Position numbers and translations under genes: made by a program. From Ruegeria sp. 6PALISEP08 (GTDB lineage: Bacteria; Pseudomonadota; Alphaproteobacteria; Rhodobacterales; Rhodobacteraceae), in the NCBI RefSeq assembly GCF_001238295.1, contig NZ_LGXZ01000001.1:310001-374000 (forward strand): a stretch of 64,000 nt of DNA, in the 5' to 3' direction. Below, piece after piece: positions 62,929-64,000 of the stretch (position 1 is the first letter of the stretch; each line of letters starts with the position of its first letter). A model generated the notes under the pieces. It had not been told where the DNA came from, searched no databases, and worked only from the letters and a program-made list of their open reading frames with translations.

Positions 62929-64000
62929 ATGAGCGGTAAGCGCAGCATCTTCGAAGAGGTCTCGGAAACCGAAAAACAACAGGCGGTTCAGCCCGGTATG
63001 ATCGACCGGGGGCGGGGCGGGGCGCGCAAGGCGATCCGTGTTTGGCTGATGATCCTGTTCGCTCTGGTTGTGGTGATGATTGCCGTCGGTGGGTTGACCA
63101 GGCTGACTGACAGCGGTCTCTCGATCACCGAATGGCGCCCGGTCACCGGTGCCATCCCGCCGATGACTGAAGCGGATTGGCAGGCCGAGTTCGACAAGTA
63201 CAAGCAGATCGACCAGTGGCGTATCCAGAACCAGTGGATGGAGCTGAGTGACTTTAAAACCATCTACTGGTGGGAATGGGGCCATCGTCAACTGGGCCGC
63301 GTGATCGGTCTTGTCTGGGCAATTGGCTTCTTCGGTTTCTTTGTGGCGCGCAAGATTCCGACGGGCTGGACTGTTAAACTGTTGATTCCGGGCCTTCTGG
63401 GCGGTGTACAGGGCGCGGTCGGTTGGTGGATGGTCGCCTCGGGCGTGACACAGGGCGAGGGCATGACCGCGGTCGCCAGCTATCGTCTGGCCACGCATCT
63501 GGGTCTGGCCTTCGTGATCCTGGGCTTTTTGGCCTGGTATATCTTTGAACTTGGTCGCGAAGAGCGCGACCTGATGCAGGCCCGTCGTGCCAAAGAGGCA
63601 AAACTGTTCTCGCTGTCTACCGGCCTGATGCATTTCGCCTTTTTACAAATACTCATTGGCGCATTGGTCGCAGGAATTGACGCCGGGCGGTCTTACACCG
63701 ATTGGCCCTTGATCGGCGGGCAGGTGTTGCCACCGGATGCGACCGCGTTGGAACCGATGTGGCGGAACTTCTTTGAAAGCCCGGGGTTGGTACAGTTCAT
63801 TCACCGCTGTGCGGGGTATCTGCTGTTCATCTTTGCCTTCATTGTCTGGCGTCGTGGCGGATCCAGCGCTCATCCGCTGACACGCTTTGCCTTCAATGCC
63901 GCCTTTGCCGGGCTGGCGTTTCAGGTTGTCGTCGGCATCGTGACCGTGGTCTACGGTGCACCCTGGCAGATCGCGATTTTCCACCAATTCATGGCCGTAG
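62929..64000 (+). CDS. ctaA: Heme A synthase (partial, runs off the right end)
   Basis: Converts heme O to heme A for cytochrome oxidase in the inner membrane. 357 residues are visible and the frame is open at the edge. Features: GLTRLTDSGLSITEWRPVTG at the first loop, WWEWGHRQLGRVIGL with a heme-ligand His, and FIHRCAGYLLFIFA and AIFHQFMAV further on, each with an expected His. At least six membrane segments are seen. The start MSGKRSIFEE is chosen because the ATG at 62918 is out of frame and quickly stops. Confidence 0.95.
   Translation, partial: MSGKRSIFEEVSETEKQQAVQPGMIDRGRGGARKAIRVWLMILFALVVVMIAVGGLTRLTDSGLSITEWRPVTGAIPPMTEADWQAEFDKYKQIDQWRIQNQWMELSDFKTIYWWEWGHRQLGRVIGLVWAIGFFGFFVARKIPTGWTVKLLIPGLLGGVQGAVGWWMVASGVTQGEGMTAVASYRLATHLGLAFVILGFLAWYIFELGREERDLMQARRAKEAKLFSLSTGLMHFAFLQILIGALVAGIDAGRSYTDWPLIGGQVLPPDATALEPMWRNFFESPGLVQFIHRCAGYLLFIFAFIVWRRGGSSAHPLTRFAFNAAFAGLAFQVVVGIVTVVYGAPWQIAIFHQFMAV

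Noticed and set aside
1-64000. CRISPR arrays, tRNA, rRNA, insertion sequences or prophage
   Set aside because: I looked for regularly spaced direct repeats, cloverleaf-like segments and transposase or integrase motifs and found none.

Overview
The window is a 64 kb chromosomal segment of a marine alphaproteobacterium of the order Rhodobacterales (Roseobacter group, Ruegeria-like). This rests on high-GC coding sequence and on gene orders typical of the group: surE-pcm-nlpD, tatABC, dusB-ntrBC-ntrYX-trkA-trkH-hfq-hflX, fused ispDF, radA-cvpA-purF, an NtrC without the sigma-54 contact motif, and a Hint-domain protein. I see no rRNA, tRNA, CRISPR array, prophage or insertion sequence. Almost everything is core or conserved accessory content.

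Layout. 1-8.7 kb: C-terminus of a probable ArsM-type methyltransferase, an orphan ABC ATPase, surE-pcm-nlpD, an operon of a small monooxygenase-like gene and a WYL regulator behind a 26-bp operator-like dyad, tatABC, a DUF815 ATPase and an SDR. 8.7-14.3 kb: mostly minus-strand purine and DNA-repair genes (purF, cvpA, radA), interrupted by a small DnaJ-type zinc protein. 14.4-22.6 kb: a tightly overlapping alr-mlaE-mlaF-membrane protein operon, a GNAT enzyme, a Hint protein, dnaB and pyrE. 22.6-24.8 kb: ispDF-pgpA-cinA. 24.9-37.7 kb: the nitrogen, redox, potassium and RNA-regulation block. 37.7-46.7 kb: penicillin acylase-like hydrolase, SYLF lipoprotein, hemB, mfd. 46.8-53.5 kb: TPR protein, Bcr/CflA exporter, a FrnE/CoA-ligase pair opposite an XRE-cupin regulator, a CsbD-like protein. 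53.5-64 kb: oligopeptide-binding protein, bdhA, patatin, DUF502, psuK-psuG, a HupE/UreJ-like membrane protein, a ThiE-like protein, a TrmJ-like methyltransferase and ctaA, which runs off the end.

The most interesting signals are non-coding. (1) Five copies of an interspersed element made of a short hairpin, whose sequence varies but whose pairing is kept, followed by a conserved tail ending in AGATGAAG. The copies lie in gene 3' regions and two form a head-to-head palindrome between mfd and the TPR gene. (2) A probable Hfq-type small RNA (about 55413-55490) with a near-consensus promoter, an upstream hairpin, an AU-rich linker and a strong intrinsic terminator that no annotated gene needs. 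(3) A perfect 10-bp inverted repeat overlapping the promoter of the operon that contains the WYL regulator. (4) A 33-bp hairpin that contains the psuG stop codon.
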